Source of the DNA: Deltaproteobacteria bacterium
GTDB taxonomy: Bacteria > Desulfobacterota > Desulfobacteria > Desulfobacterales > JAFDCJ01
Reading direction: 5' to 3'
Length of the DNA stretch: 29,760 nucleotides
Assembly: GCA_024277475.1 (NCBI GenBank)
Contig: JAJRVC010000135.1
Coordinates: 1 to 29,760, forward strand
Below are positions 8,278 through 17,107 of the stretch, in pieces (position 1 is the first letter of the stretch; each line of letters starts with the position of its first letter). Below the pieces are notes generated by a model. It did not search any database and was not told the DNA's origin. It saw only the letters and a list, made by a program, of their open reading frames with translations. The position numbers and the translations under genes were made by a program.

Positions 8278-8937
8278 ATGAAACAATTTGTTATCATAGG
8301 AATTGGCAATTTCGGACATTATCTGGCTGTCCATCTTTACAAAAAAGGCCATGAGGTCCTAGCCATTGATAAAAGGCCCAACCATGTTTCTGAAATCAAA
8401 GATCAGGTCAGTCAGGCAGTGATTGCTAACGCCACGGACCGTAAGGCCCTGGACGCACTTGGGTTGGATAAAATGGATGCAGCCGTGGTTTGCATCGGTT
8501 CAGTGCTGAGTGAATCGATCCTGGCGACGTTGAACCTAAAGGATATCGGAGTTAAGCATGTTTATGCTAAGGCTCTCAGCGAAGCGCACTCGCGCATTCT
8601 TCAAAAAATTGGAGCGTCCGAAGTATTTTTTCCGGAAAAAGACCAGGCCATTTCCCTGGCTGAACGGCTGAATAATCCAAATATGCTGGATTATCTGCCT
8701 TTTCTTGAAGGCTACAGTATCATCCAGTTGACACCCCCCAGCCGATTTATCGGTCAATCCCTGCGGGAGCTGAACCTGATCAACCGCTTTGGCGTTCAGG
8801 TGGTTGCAGTTAAAGAAGTCGTTCCGGACCGCTTGAATCTGATTCCGACAGCCCAATTTGTCTTAAAGGACAGTGATATTATGATTCTGCTCGGGCCCAA
8901 CGAAGCGCTTGATCAGTTGCGAAAGTTGAATTCATAA
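8278..8937 (+). CDS. TrkA/KtrA-family K+ uptake regulatory (RCK) subunit
   Basis: A 219-residue cytoplasmic gating subunit that binds nucleotides and controls the adjacent channel. The RCK_N Rossmann domain opens directly with FVIIGIGNFGHYLAV (GxGxxG), followed by the acidic ribose-binding end of strand two, VLAIDKR. Further motifs are IANATDRKALDALGLDKMDAAV and VKHVYAKALSEAHSRIL. The C-terminal RCK_C domain (about residue 140 onward) has FIGQSLRELNL and DSDIMILLGPNEAL. The start at 8278 is chosen because GATGAGG lies about six bases upstream and the Rossmann strand begins at once. An ATG at 8266 overlapping the channel's stop would add only four residues. A single RCK module fits KtrA rather than the two-module TrkA of enterobacteria. 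Confidence 0.9.
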   Translation: MKQFVIIGIGNFGHYLAVHLYKKGHEVLAIDKRPNHVSEIKDQVSQAVIANATDRKALDALGLDKMDAAVVCIGSVLSESILATLNLKDIGVKHVYAKALSEAHSRILQKIGASEVFFPEKDQAISLAERLNNPNMLDYLPFLEGYSIIQLTPPSRFIGQSLRELNLINRFGVQVVAVKEVVPDRLNLIPTAQFVLKDSDIMILLGPNEALDQLRKLNS

Positions 8938-8987
8938 TAATTTCTTCATGATCGCTATTTCACCTAAAGCTACAACAGGTATCAGGC

Positions 8988-9443
8988 CTATCCTCTTTTA
9001 ACCAATAAGACCGAACATGGCATCTTTCGTATAATCTTTTCATTATCATGGCCAAAAAGAAAATGCTCTAAATGCCCCTCCTCGTGCGCAAGCATGATAA
9101 CCAGATCTATCTTCTTTTTTTTCACAAAGTCTAAAATTTCATGGGCCGGTTTTCCCTCGGTAATGATTTCCTCAACCTTTATGGGTGTACCCTGGCGTTG
9201 TTCGGAACGTATGATTTTATCCAGTGCCGACCTGGCATCCGCTTGCATTTTTTTATATTCTTCCTGAAGAGTTCCCAGCGGTATCGGAAGATTCCAGCCG
9301 TCCAGACTAAAAGGGTCATGAAATATATGCACCACATAGAGATCGGCCCCATACGTTTTGGCCAGTGTAATGCCGTAATGAACCGCTTTGCGGCAGTGTT
9401 TTGTGGATCTGCTTACAACCAGGATGCGTTTAATATCTACCAT
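8988..9443 (-). CDS. Universal stress protein, UspA family
   Basis: A 151-residue single-domain Usp. The N-terminal strand KRILVVSRSTKHCRKAVHYG, the middle VVHIFHDPF and the C-terminal PCSVLLVKRG follow the family pattern. The usual ATP-binding motif G-2x-G-9x-G(S/T) is not intact: the stretch reads AHEEGHLEHFLFGHDNEK, lacking the first glycine pair and the final Ser/Thr. It therefore probably belongs to the class that does not bind ATP. A strong TAGGGAGG site precedes the ATG. It is the last gene of the apparent H+-ATPase - hypothetical - FtsH - Usp operon, 75 bases behind ftsH, and so likely falls under the conserved promoter module at 14529-14632. Confidence 0.88.
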   Translation of the reverse strand: MVDIKRILVVSRSTKHCRKAVHYGITLAKTYGADLYVVHIFHDPFSLDGWNLPIPLGTLQEEYKKMQADARSALDKIIRSEQRQGTPIKVEEIITEGKPAHEILDFVKKKKIDLVIMLAHEEGHLEHFLFGHDNEKIIRKMPCSVLLVKRG

Positions 9444-9518
9444 GATTTCTACCTCCCTATAATTAAATTCGGGGGAAACTGTTGCTCGGTTGAAGAATTC
9501 CTGTGCTATCCATCCTTT

Positions 9519-11402
9519 TTAAGTGAGATTTTTGACAATCGCTTCCACTTCTTCACCGGATAAGGTCTCTTTTTCTTCCAATTTGCCGGCCAGGGCATCC
9601 AACATGGATCTGTTTTCCTGCAAAAGCGACTTGACCCGTTGATAGCTCTTATCAATGAGGGCCTTGACTTCTGTGTCTATCTGGCGGGCTGTTTGTTCGC
9701 TGTAATTTTTTTCTTCACCATACTCTGTCCCCAAAAACAGGGACGTGTGCTTTTTACCAAATGTCAGAGCACCTAATTTTTCACTCATGCCGTAGGTACA
9801 TACCATATTTCGGGCCAGCTCCGATGCTCTCTCCAGATCGTTTTGTGCTCCGGTGGAGATATCCTCGAATACGATCTCCTCGGCAACCCTGCCACCCAGA
9901 AAAATGGCGATTTGGTCAAAGAGCTCATTTTTGGTGGCCAAAAACTTTTCCTTTTCCGGTAGCTGGAGGGTATAGCCCAAAGCACCTATCCCGCGGGGGA
10001 TGATGGAGACTTTGTGCACCGGTTCACCGGTCGGCACACGTTCGGCTACCAGCGTATGACCTGATTCGTGATAGGCTACCCGGTGTTTTTCGTCCGGGCT
10101 CAACGTACTGCTTTTCTTTTCCGGACCGGAGAGTACCCTGTCGATGGCCGCCTCAAAATCGGCGGTGGTGATGGCTTCCCGATTATTGCGCGCAGCTAGA
10201 ATCGCCGCTTCATTGGCCACATTGGCCAGGTCGGCGCCCACAAAACCTGGCGTTCTGCGGGCCACGATCCCAAGATCCGCGTCGGATGCCAGTTTCAGTT
10301 CCCGGGTATGAATTTTTAAAATTTCCTCTCTTCCTGTCAAATCCGGTTTGTCCACCACGATCTGCCGGTCAAAGCGTCCGGGACGTAAGAGGGCCTTGTC
10401 CAGAACATCAGGTCGGTTGGTGGCCGACACAACCATGACCCCTTTACTGGTATCAAAGCCGTCCATTTCCACTAAAAGCTGGTTCAGGGTTTGTTCTCTC
10501 TCATCATGGCCGCCCATGACCACGGGTCCGCCCCGCTGCCGACCGATTGCATCCAGTTCATCAATAAAAATAATGCAGGGCGCCTTGGCCCGGGCCTGTT
10601 GGAAGAGATCACGTACGCGGGAGGCCCCTACGCCCACAAACATTTCGATAAAATCCGAGCCGCTGATGTTGAAAAAGGGCACACCTGCTTCTCCGGATAC
10701 GGCCCGGGCCAATAAGGTTTTGCCGGTGCCCGGCGGACCCACCAAAAGCACTCCTTTGGGCATACGCCCCCCCAGTCGCTGAAAGTGCTCGGGGTTGCGT
10801 AAAAACTCGATGACCTCCTCAAGCTCCTGTTTCGCCTCGTCGACGCCGGCAGCATCTTTAAAGGTGACCTTTTGCCCGGTTTCTGCATGGATATGCGCCT
10901 TATTCTTACCGATGTTCATGAAGTTCATTCCCGCCGAACCCATCTTTTTACCAAGATAACCCCAAACTAAAAAAATCAGGGCAAAGGGGAGGACCCAGGA
11001 AAACAGCAAATTACTTAAAAAATGGCTTTCCACTGCTACACTGTATTTAACCCCATGCTTTTCAAGGGCTGTAGATAAATCAGGGTCGTGCAGCGGAACG
11101 GTAATGAAATGACGTGGTTTGCCTGTTTTCCGGTCCATTGTTTTCAATGTCCCGATGATCATTTTTTCTTTAATCACGCATTCGGAAATCTGATCCGCTT
11201 CCAGAAATTTTTGAAACTGGCTGTAGGGAATTTCCTCATTTTTTACCTGCAAACCAGACTGAAAAAAATACAACATCATCAACATAAATATAAAATACCA
11301 GATGGAAAAATGCCCCGGCTTCTGCCAGAACTTTTTTTCAGGCGGGTTGTTAACGTGCATTTCCGGATTTTTTGGCCCGATTTGAAAGTTGGTTTTCTTC
11401 AT
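9519..11402 (-). CDS. ftsH: ATP-dependent zinc metalloprotease FtsH
   Basis: A 627-residue membrane-anchored AAA+ protease that removes misfolded or short-lived membrane and cytosolic proteins. The first membrane segment is at about residues 33-50, followed by the periplasmic domain, and the second at about 131-150. The AAA domain has Walker A GPPGTGKT (222-229), Walker [12 protein letters not shown] (about 277-287) and the second region of homology [20 protein letters not shown]. The zinc protease motif HESGH is at 445-449, with the third ligand region further on. A GGGGAG site supports the start. It lies 42 bases after the helical hypothetical and 75 before usp. Its place behind a proton-pumping ATPase, outside the usual tilS-ftsH-folP context, suggests a second, stress-induced FtsH copy, though other copies cannot be seen here. 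Confidence 0.96.
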   Translation of the reverse strand: MKKTNFQIGPKNPEMHVNNPPEKKFWQKPGHFSIWYFIFMLMMLYFFQSGLQVKNEEIPYSQFQKFLEADQISECVIKEKMIIGTLKTMDRKTGKPRHFITVPLHDPDLSTALEKHGVKYSVAVESHFLSNLLFSWVLPFALIFLVWGYLGKKMGSAGMNFMNIGKNKAHIHAETGQKVTFKDAAGVDEAKQELEEVIEFLRNPEHFQRLGGRMPKGVLLVGPPGTGKTLLARAVSGEAGVPFFNISGSDFIEMFVGVGASRVRDLFQQARAKAPCIIFIDELDAIGRQRGGPVVMGGHDEREQTLNQLLVEMDGFDTSKGVMVVSATNRPDVLDKALLRPGRFDRQIVVDKPDLTGREEILKIHTRELKLASDADLGIVARRTPGFVGADLANVANEAAILAARNNREAITTADFEAAIDRVLSGPEKKSSTLSPDEKHRVAYHESGHTLVAERVPTGEPVHKVSIIPRGIGALGYTLQLPEKEKFLATKNELFDQIAIFLGGRVAEEIVFEDISTGAQNDLERASELARNMVCTYGMSEKLGALTFGKKHTSLFLGTEYGEEKNYSEQTARQIDTEVKALIDKSYQRVKSLLQENRSMLDALAGKLEEKETLSGEEVEAIVKNLT

Positions 11403-11444
11403 AAGTGTTCTCCCCGCAGGTTGTCACATTCATAGTTGACGTAT

Positions 11445-11888
11445 TTAAGAGATTGTTGTAGCCTTTTTTCCGCTCGTACGATTCTCGCAGCCCCGCAAGT
11501 GTTTCCGAATTTGCCCGACCGTCTTGCTGAACCTTCCCCAGTCTATTTCCAGTTGATCCAGTTCTCCACGATGAATATATGAACCCGCAAGCTCCAGGCT
11601 CACGCCTTTTAGATCCTCAAAAAGGACGTTCAGACCCCTAAAAGCGTGATGGAGATCCATATCGACAACCTTGCCTTCCTCTTGGCTGGTAAGGCAGGCA
11701 CAGTCACTCATCATCGTGCTCACATCGGACTCCAGCTGCTTGACACATTCGCTGATCTTCTTGAGGTCTTTTTCCTCACGCTTTCTGGCCCAGACGGCCT
11801 GGTCCTGCGCCAATTTTTCCAGGGTCTGTTTGAATTTCTCCGTATCAGCCATGAGTTTCCGAACGTCCCGGTTTAAATCAAGATCCAT
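11445..11888 (-). CDS. Hypothetical helical cytoplasmic protein in the stress operon
   Basis: A 147-residue protein with no signal peptide or membrane segment and no family I recognise. The start at 11888 is set by an AAAGGAGG site eight bases upstream; an ATG six codons earlier is less likely. The first 60 residues are strongly charged with heptad-like spacing of Leu, Ile and Val (DVRKLMADTEKFKQTLEKLA), consistent with a coiled coil. Several cysteines occur (around SECVKQL, SDCACLT and RGCENRT), with a Lys-rich C-terminus. It lies 86 bases after the H+-ATPase and 42 before ftsH on the same strand, so it is probably co-transcribed with both. An adaptor or regulatory role towards either is conceivable but unsupported. 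Confidence 0.7.
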   Translation of the reverse strand: MDLDLNRDVRKLMADTEKFKQTLEKLAQDQAVWARKREEKDLKKISECVKQLESDVSTMMSDCACLTSQEEGKVVDMDLHHAFRGLNVLFEDLKGVSLELAGSYIHRGELDQLEIDWGRFSKTVGQIRKHLRGCENRTSGKKATTIS

Positions 11889-11974
11889 AACACTTCCTCC
11901 TTTCACTCTGTTTCCATCAGGTGGACTTTAAGTGTGTAGCTTATATCGTGTGTATTAAAGTAAACCTCTTTAAA

Positions 11975-14491
11975 TCACCGCGAGACCGTCTGCGCCGCGT
12001 GGTGATGCAGCGACTGTTTAACAACGCTGAGAAATTTCTGATGCCGCGTGGTTTTCATATCAAAGTGGTGATAAACCCGTACCTTGGCCCAGTCGGTGAG
12101 GAAGGCCCAGGTGATGGAATAGCCCCAGACCAGTGCGATTTCGGGCCAGGTGATCGGTGTGATCAGGCCGAACCCGTAAGCGGCCAGAAAGGTCCCCAGC
12201 AGCTTGGTGCCGACGGCCGACCAGATCATGACCGGGGCCGGATAGGGTTTTTTCAGGAAAAACCCTTTGCTGCGCGACACAAACAGCGTCAGGTGCCCGG
12301 CTACGGCCATCTTCAGAAATACATAGGTTTGGACCTGGGGGATGGTTAAATGCAGCCAGTCCACCGCCAGGAACAGCATCAGGAAGCTGCCGGCGACACC
12401 GGTCAGTCCCATCACCGTTGCAACAACAATGACCCGGTGCATGTTCCAGTGCACGGGGTTCGGATCAAGCCCGGTCCGGTCATACGCGATGGTCATGATG
12501 GGGATATCATTGAGAAAGGCCAACAGGATGATCATGATGGCGGTGATGGGATAGAAGTTGAACACGATCATCGCCAGTACCACGAAGACCATGATGCGGA
12601 TTGTCTCCGTGATGCGGTAGACGGCATAACTGTTCATGCGCTCAAAAATTCGGCGCGCCTCCTCTACTGCATCAATGATCACCGACAATCCCGGTGCTGT
12701 GAGCACTAGGGATGCCGCCGCGCGGGCGGCGTCGGTGGCGCCGCTGACGGCGACACCCATATCGGCCTGCTTCAGAGCCGGTGCATCGTTGACCCCGTCG
12801 CCGGTCATGCCGACGATGTGGCCCCGGGCTTGCAGCGCCTTGACGATGCCATATTTGTGCTCGGGGAAGACCTGGGCGAAACCGTTGGCCTGTTCCACCT
12901 GCTGGGCCGTATCGGTGGCCATTTCTTCTTTTCCCTTGCCGGTTTTCAGCAGCTTGTCCGCAGCGTAAATGATCTTTCCGAGTCCCAGCTGTCCGGCAAT
13001 CTCGCGGGCGATGGCGAGGTTGTCTCCGGTCACCATCTTCACCTGGATACCGTGGGCCTGGGCCTGGGCGATGGTATCGGCGGAGTCCTCCCGCGGCGGA
13101 TCATAGAGGGGCAGAATGCCCAGAAATTGCCAGGGCCCGTCGTCCCGGGACCGGGCCACCCCGAGGGTGCGGTAGCCCTTGGCGGCAAAATCGTTGATAG
13201 CCTGGTCAGCCCTGGCCATGGTATCCGGGTCCACCTGAGCGAGCCCGAGAATAACCTGCGGTGCGCCTTTGGTGACCTTGAAGATTTGATTCCCGGTGCC
13301 CTCGATGGTGGCCTCGGTACGTTTGCCCACCGGATCGAAAGGTACAAATTTGAGTTGGTCGTAGGGCTTGAGCACGCCTTGATCCTGAAGCCCGCCAATC
13401 ACCGCCAGGTCGATGGCATCCTGATCCTCGGCCTTCGAGGCCAGGGCTGCGGCCAGGATGAGGTCACGGGCGTCCTCGGCCGCGAAAATCATGGGATCAC
13501 CCAGCGTCAGCTTGTTCTGGGTGAGGGTCCCGGTCTTATCAGAACAGAGGATGTCCATCCCGGCCATCTCTTCGATGGATTCCAGGCGGGAGACGATGGC
13601 CTTCAGTTTGGAAAGCGCCAACGCACCCACGGCCATGGTGACGGAAAGCACCGCCGGCATTGCCACCGGGATGGATGCCACGGTGAGGATGAGGGCGAAC
13701 TGAACCAGTTCGAGCAGGGCGGTCCCGCGAAACAACTGCACCAGGATGAGGACCGCCACCAGGGCCAGGCTGATATAGATCAGGTAGTCGCCGATCTGCA
13801 ATACGGCCTTCTGGAAATGAGAAACGGGTTTGGCACCGGCGACGAGCTTGGCGGTCTTACCGAGATAGGTGTCGCTGCCCGTCGCTGTCACCAGGCCCAC
13901 CATCTCCCCTTGTTTGGCGATCGAGCCCGAATAAGCGATGTCGCCCGTCCGCTTGTTGACCGGCAGGGACTCGCCGGTAAGGGCGGACTGGTCCACGCTC
14001 AGGTACTCACCGTCGAACAGCTTGACGTCGGCCGGGATGATGTCTCCCAGGCGCAGACGGATGATATCACCCGGCACCAGCTCTTTGGCATTGATTTCCT
14101 GCCAGTTGGCGTCCCTCAGGGCCCGACTTTTGAGCGCCAGCTTTTTCTTGAGCGCTTCCACGGCGTTGCCGGCCTGGTATTCCTGCCAAAAACCGACCAC
14201 CCCATTGAAAGCCAACAGGATGATGATAATCATGAAATCCGCCCAGTGACGGACCAAGGCCGAAAGCACGGCGGCCACCTCGATCATCCAGGGAATCGGC
14301 CCCCAGAAGTAGCCCAAGAATTTGAGCAGTGGATTTATCGTTTTTTCCGATATTTCATTAGGCCCATAAGTCTCAAGCCGCTTTTTTGCTTCTATAGCAG
14401 CGAGTCCCTTTTCGCTGGTTCCAAGCAATTCGAAAATCTTGGCCAATGGAGTTTCTTTAGCCGTTTCCGTTTTAAGTGCCAGTGTATCCAT
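11975..14491 (-). CDS. P3A-type plasma-membrane H+-ATPase
   Basis: An 838-residue P-type ATPase resembling fungal, plant and archaeal plasma-membrane proton pumps, expected to export H+ at the cost of ATP. The actuator domain carries LTGESLPV (TGES at residues 172-175), the fourth membrane helix ILTVASIPVAMPAVLSVTM, the phosphorylation site DILCSDKTGTLTQNKL (Asp318), and the hinge GMTGDGVNDAPALKQADMGV. No N-terminal metal-binding domain or CPC-type motif is present, which excludes heavy-metal transport. The start at 14491 is preferred over an ATG at 14542: AGAGAGG lies at good spacing and the upstream ATG falls inside the promoter's -10. The C-terminal tail is basic and His-rich. It is the first gene after a copy of the conserved promoter module (14529-14632), predicted start of transcription about 40 bases before the ATG. 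Specificity for H+ is by family; Na+ or other cations cannot be excluded. Confidence 0.9.
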   Translation of the reverse strand: MDTLALKTETAKETPLAKIFELLGTSEKGLAAIEAKKRLETYGPNEISEKTINPLLKFLGYFWGPIPWMIEVAAVLSALVRHWADFMIIIILLAFNGVVGFWQEYQAGNAVEALKKKLALKSRALRDANWQEINAKELVPGDIIRLRLGDIIPADVKLFDGEYLSVDQSALTGESLPVNKRTGDIAYSGSIAKQGEMVGLVTATGSDTYLGKTAKLVAGAKPVSHFQKAVLQIGDYLIYISLALVAVLILVQLFRGTALLELVQFALILTVASIPVAMPAVLSVTMAVGALALSKLKAIVSRLESIEEMAGMDILCSDKTGTLTQNKLTLGDPMIFAAEDARDLILAAALASKAEDQDAIDLAVIGGLQDQGVLKPYDQLKFVPFDPVGKRTEATIEGTGNQIFKVTKGAPQVILGLAQVDPDTMARADQAINDFAAKGYRTLGVARSRDDGPWQFLGILPLYDPPREDSADTIAQAQAHGIQVKMVTGDNLAIAREIAGQLGLGKIIYAADKLLKTGKGKEEMATDTAQQVEQANGFAQVFPEHKYGIVKALQARGHIVGMTGDGVNDAPALKQADMGVAVSGATDAARAAASLVLTAPGLSVIIDAVEEARRIFERMNSYAVYRITETIRIMVFVVLAMIVFNFYPITAIMIILLAFLNDIPIMTIAYDRTGLDPNPVHWNMHRVIVVATVMGLTGVAGSFLMLFLAVDWLHLTIPQVQTYVFLKMAVAGHLTLFVSRSKGFFLKKPYPAPVMIWSAVGTKLLGTFLAAYGFGLITPITWPEIALVWGYSITWAFLTDWAKVRVYHHFDMKTTRHQKFLSVVKQSLHHHAAQTVSR

Positions 14492-14528
14492 AAATTTACC
14501 TCTCTTGCCGAAAAGACATTTTATTTTG

Positions 14529-14632
14529 TTATTTGAATACACTATAAGTTTCCGCCTACAATTCCGGTATCAGTGTGGGTCTGATAATCAGGTAGGAGTT
14601 TCGCCCTATTTTTTGTAGATGTTTGTCTTACA
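14529..14632 (-). promoter_or_regulatory. Conserved promoter module, copy A-left (drives H+-ATPase operon)
   Basis: Read on the minus strand, the module opens with TGTAAGACAA (from 14632), then TAC at module positions 16-18, TCCTAC at 36-41, a CTGATTATCAG palindrome, CACTGATAC near -35, and ends in -10 TATAGT (14541-14546). The -10 lies exactly 86 bases from the module's first base, as in all five copies. The -35 position has no TTGACA, so an activator is likely. It faces away from copy A-right. Confidence 0.75.
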
Positions 14633-14739
14633 ATGCTTCAAGGGAAAATTATTGAAGCGGCTGTTGTCTATCCTGCTGCCGTGAAATGAAGGTCCGAATG
14701 AGGTGGATGTGGATATATTGAGTATAAGGCATCAAGCCG

Positions 14740-14843
14740 TGTAGGACAAATACTTACTGGAAAACGCAGCAAAATCTTACATAAAAATGAGACCAACACC
14801 GATACTCCGTTCCTATTTCCATTCTTATTATACACCTGGTTTG
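14740..14843 (+). promoter_or_regulatory. Conserved promoter module, copy A-right
   Basis: Read on the plus strand: TGTAGGACAA (from 14740), TAC at positions 16-18, TCTTAC at 36-41, ACACCGATAC upstream of the core, and -10 TATTAT at 14826-14831, again 86 bases from the start. It points at the CBS-domain remnant and, 300 bases on, the PRC-barrel gene. A 107-base spacer separates it from copy A-left. The CTGATnATCAG palindrome of the left copies is absent. Confidence 0.7.
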
Positions 14844-14852
14844 GAACAGAAC

Positions 14853-15045
14853 CGGTAGAATCATCGAAGAACTGAAACGCATCAGTTTAGCGCCGGGTTG
14901 TGGGCCGCACTTTAAGAAATGGCCCGGGACGGTATCAACCCGCTCCTGTTGATGACCGATACTAGGATCGTCGGTATGCTCAGCCGCGAGGACGTCAGCG
15001 CTTTATCTGGGTACGGTGCAGGAACTGGAACTGGTGCGGGCATAA
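14853..15045 (+). pseudogene. Remnant of a CBS-domain C-terminus
   Basis: Joining frames gives a recognisable end of a CBS domain: ELKRISLAPG, LWAAL, a stop codon at 14913-14915, then EMARDGINPLLLMTD and RIVGMLSREDV, a frameshift near 14998, and finally LYLGTVQELELVRA with a TAA at 15043-15045. At least one internal stop and two frame changes show it is not functional. A short open frame from 14919 is only part of this relic. The ending resembles CBS pairs fused to M50 site-2-type proteases or standing alone; the parent cannot be fixed. It sits directly behind promoter copy A-right, as if a former regulon member decayed in place. Confidence 0.65.
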
Positions 15046-15148
15046 CAAATCCTGAAAGAGCAAGGAAAGGAGGTGAAAAAGCGGGTAAAATTGTAAGCCA
15101 AAATTATTGCTGATCTAACAAGAAAAAAATAGAAAGGAGAAATACAAA

Positions 15149-16081
15149 ATGAAAAAGTATCCAATTATTGTTTTTTTGGCTATTTTCGGTTTATTTCTTG
15201 GGGTAAATGGCTTTACTCAAGAGACAAAAGCGCCGGAATTGGGAGATACAGGTAGCAAGCCGGCAGAAAGCCAGCACATTAATGCCTTTCGGATTGACAA
15301 AATCATCGGTTCCAAGGTGGTTAATCTCCAGGGAGAAAACATAGGAAGCATTGATAATCTGGTTATGGACATCGATACCGGGAATATTGTGTACGCGGTC
15401 CTTGAGTTCGGCGGATTTCTGAGTTTCGGTGATAAGCTTTTTGCCGTTCCTTGGCAATCCTTGGCAGCGCTTCCCGTCGAAGGCACCTTTATCCTTGATC
15501 AATCAAAAGCAAAACTGGAAAAAGCCCCGGGTTTTAGCAAGAACGACTGGCCCGATATTGGTGACAAACTATGGGGAGCCGGGATTTATACTTTTTATCA
15601 TCGCCGGGTCCCTTTCCATAGCCTTTCTGCCGCTAAACGCAAAGGCGCCAAGCAGGAAAAATATCCCTTCTATCAACCCTATTCAGGCCGTGTCACCAGC
15701 CCTTACCCCGGCCCTGTCGGTTGGGAAGGGGCGGACCCCTTCCGGGAACTCTTTAATTCTAAAACAATTGAGACCGTTAGCGGTAAAATTGCGAAGGTGG
15801 AAGTGATTGGCCCGGAGACCGAGTGGGGTCGGGGAGTAAGATTGATCATTTATACTGACGCGAAAAAGCCGGTTTTGGCCTACCTGGGGCCGGCCTGGTA
15901 TTACGAAGGCCAGCAAAAGGTTTTGAAAGCAGGCACTAGGGTTACGTTGACCGGTTCAATGGTAAATATTGACGATACACCCTTAATGATTGCTACCAAG
16001 ATTAGGGAGGGCAACGAAGAACTACAGTTAAGGGATAAAGAGGGGGGGCCGACCTGGATTGGATGGAAAAAAATAAAGTAA
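15149..16081 (+). CDS. Exported PRC-barrel domain protein
   Basis: A 310-residue protein with a signal peptide (residues 1 to about 23: two Lys, then IIVFLAIFGLFLGVNGF), so probably periplasmic. A PRC-barrel domain at about 48-112 shows RIDKIIGSKVVNLQGENIG, DNLVMDIDTGNIVYAVLEFG and FAVPWQSL. The C-terminal third (about 205-290), with ETVSGKIAKVEVIGPET and RLIIYTDAKKPVLAYLGP, looks like a small beta-rich OB-like domain. The middle is rich in Tyr, Pro and Gly. GAAAGGAG gives a strong ribosome binding site. It is the only intact gene between 14.5 and 17.1 kb, and the nearest upstream promoter is module A-right. PRC-barrel proteins often act as adaptors or stress proteins; the exact role is unknown. 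Confidence 0.82.
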   Translation: MKKYPIIVFLAIFGLFLGVNGFTQETKAPELGDTGSKPAESQHINAFRIDKIIGSKVVNLQGENIGSIDNLVMDIDTGNIVYAVLEFGGFLSFGDKLFAVPWQSLAALPVEGTFILDQSKAKLEKAPGFSKNDWPDIGDKLWGAGIYTFYHRRVPFHSLSAAKRKGAKQEKYPFYQPYSGRVTSPYPGPVGWEGADPFRELFNSKTIETVSGKIAKVEVIGPETEWGRGVRLIIYTDAKKPVLAYLGPAWYYEGQQKVLKAGTRVTLTGSMVNIDDTPLMIATKIREGNEELQLRDKEGGPTWIGWKKIK

Positions 16082-16281
16082 ACGGAAGGATGCAAACCGA
16101 AGGCGCTGAGGGTGGTAAACCGTTACACCGGTCTGACGGTCGGAAAACAGGCCGAGAGCCATACCGTCATTCCACCCAAAGCAAAAAAGTAGCGACGAAT
16201 GAAGATCTGAGAAAATTTTCATTAGTGATAAGATCGCCTGCAGGTGCTTCCAAACAAGAGATCCTGCAGACCGGAAAAGCC

Positions 16282-16494
16282 TTTGATCCCCATGGTTTTC
16301 CGAAGGCCTGGGTGGCGCGAATGCGACTAAGCATGGCTGAGCTCACTCCGCGTTTCAGCACCAACTGGATGGTACGGGAATACATAGAACGATTGTACCC
16401 GCCGGCGGCGCTGGCCTATCGCGAGCGAGTCATACCGTACAGCTTAGGCGTTGCGGTTCCCCTGGAAGCCGCTCGAATCCTGTGGCAGCGGTGA
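16282..16494 (+). pseudogene. Remnant of alpha-glucan phosphorylase C-terminus
   Basis: An open frame of 143 codons (from 16063) ends with about 70 residues typical of the C-terminal end of GT35 alpha-glucan phosphorylases: GFPKAWVARMRLSMAELTPR, then FSTNWMVREYIERLYPPAAL. The catalytic body and PLP-lysine region are missing and the part before about 16282 has no resemblance, so this is a 5'-truncated relic. Traces of the following domain may continue in other frames (RFRKGARW near 16495) but are too decayed to call. The intact enzyme degrades storage glucan to glucose 1-phosphate. Confidence 0.62.
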
Positions 16495-16947
16495 TTCGAT
16501 TTCGAAAGGGGCCCGTTGGCGACTCTCCATAGAATGGGCTTGGTTTTAACATCGGCCACCGTTATTTTTTTAAATATCGAATGCCGAATAGGAATGTTGA
16601 ATACTGGGAAAAACGCTTATACAAACAGAGTTGACCTCAAATTGGATAAACAGGCCATTGAAGCGTTGCCGGTTATTGCCGTGAAACGGCACTATGGCAA
16701 GCAAAGTAACAAATAACGGGGGCGAAAAAAGGAGAAATTTAAATAAGAAAGAGTTACGGGTATCCTGCCGGTAGCATGGACCATTACCGTAGCGGCCTTA
16801 GCTGGCCTTCACAGCGGATCAATTCTGGTTGTATTTTGGGCGTCACTACGAGCCGAATGCGTTGGTATATTTTCCACGTCTGGTGAAACATGCTGACAAA
16901 ACACGGCCATGGCTGGAACAAAACTCTGACTGGATAGCCATGACTTC
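16495..16947. other. Decayed stretch without an intact gene
   Basis: A 66-codon frame at 16516-16716 and a 62-codon frame at 16829-17017 show no family resemblance. Around 16755-16870 one frame reads like a membrane helix (PVAWTITVAALAGLHSGSIL), possibly a scrap of a transporter, but is quickly broken. Lying between two clear gene relics, the stretch is best read as degraded coding DNA. Confidence 0.45.
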
Positions 16948-17085
16948 CTATTTTTCAAGGCGGGCGGCCAGGGCTTCCAGAACGGCGTTGCCGAAACCCT
17001 CAAAGGTGGAAGGGTAGGTGACGAGGTCCGCATGGGGGTAAATTCTTCCAGCTTGTAAATTTTCCTGCCCTCTTCGGTCCGGTCT
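16948..17085 (-). pseudogene. Remnant of a GT4 glycosyltransferase
   Basis: On the minus strand one frame gives EEGRKIYKLEEF, and after a one-base shift near 17036 the next gives HADLVTYPSTFEGFGNAVLE, then ALAAR and a stop at 16948-16950. The segment FEGFGNAVLE is the E-x7-E motif of GT4 glycosyltransferases, and the preceding HADLVTYPS is typical of the sucrose/trehalose-phosphate-synthase-like branch. Both ends are missing. It is unrelated in detail to the intact glycosyltransferase at 737-1846. Confidence 0.65.
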
Positions 17086-17107
17086 CTTTTTTCATAATTT
17101 AAGCCAT

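Noticed and set aside
12818..14536. 572-codon plus-strand open frame antisense to the H+-ATPase
   Set aside because: It is the mirror of a highly conserved P-type ATPase; its product is rich in His, Gly and Asp with no domain, and there is no ribosome binding site.
14529..14632. CTGATnATCAG as an FNR/CRP-type site
   Set aside because: FNR sites need TTGAT-N4-ATCAA; here the half-sites are separated by one base, so the spacing is incompatible.
14529..14843. Promoter pair read as a MITE with terminal inverted repeats
   Set aside because: The two arms differ in many positions yet keep exact spacing to a -10 box, one copy (22254-22357) is single, spacers vary freely, and no target-site duplication was found. 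A shared promoter explains this better, though a mobile origin is not excluded.
14919..15113. 64-codon frame as a stand-alone small gene
   Set aside because: The first half is the CBS relic and the second half is an out-of-frame Gly/Thr-rich read-through; the natural ending appears in another frame at 15001-15045.
16063..16281. N-terminal part of the 143-codon frame as real protein
   Set aside because: No resemblance before the phosphorylase-like region, and it begins inside the PRC-barrel gene end; probably fortuitous extension.
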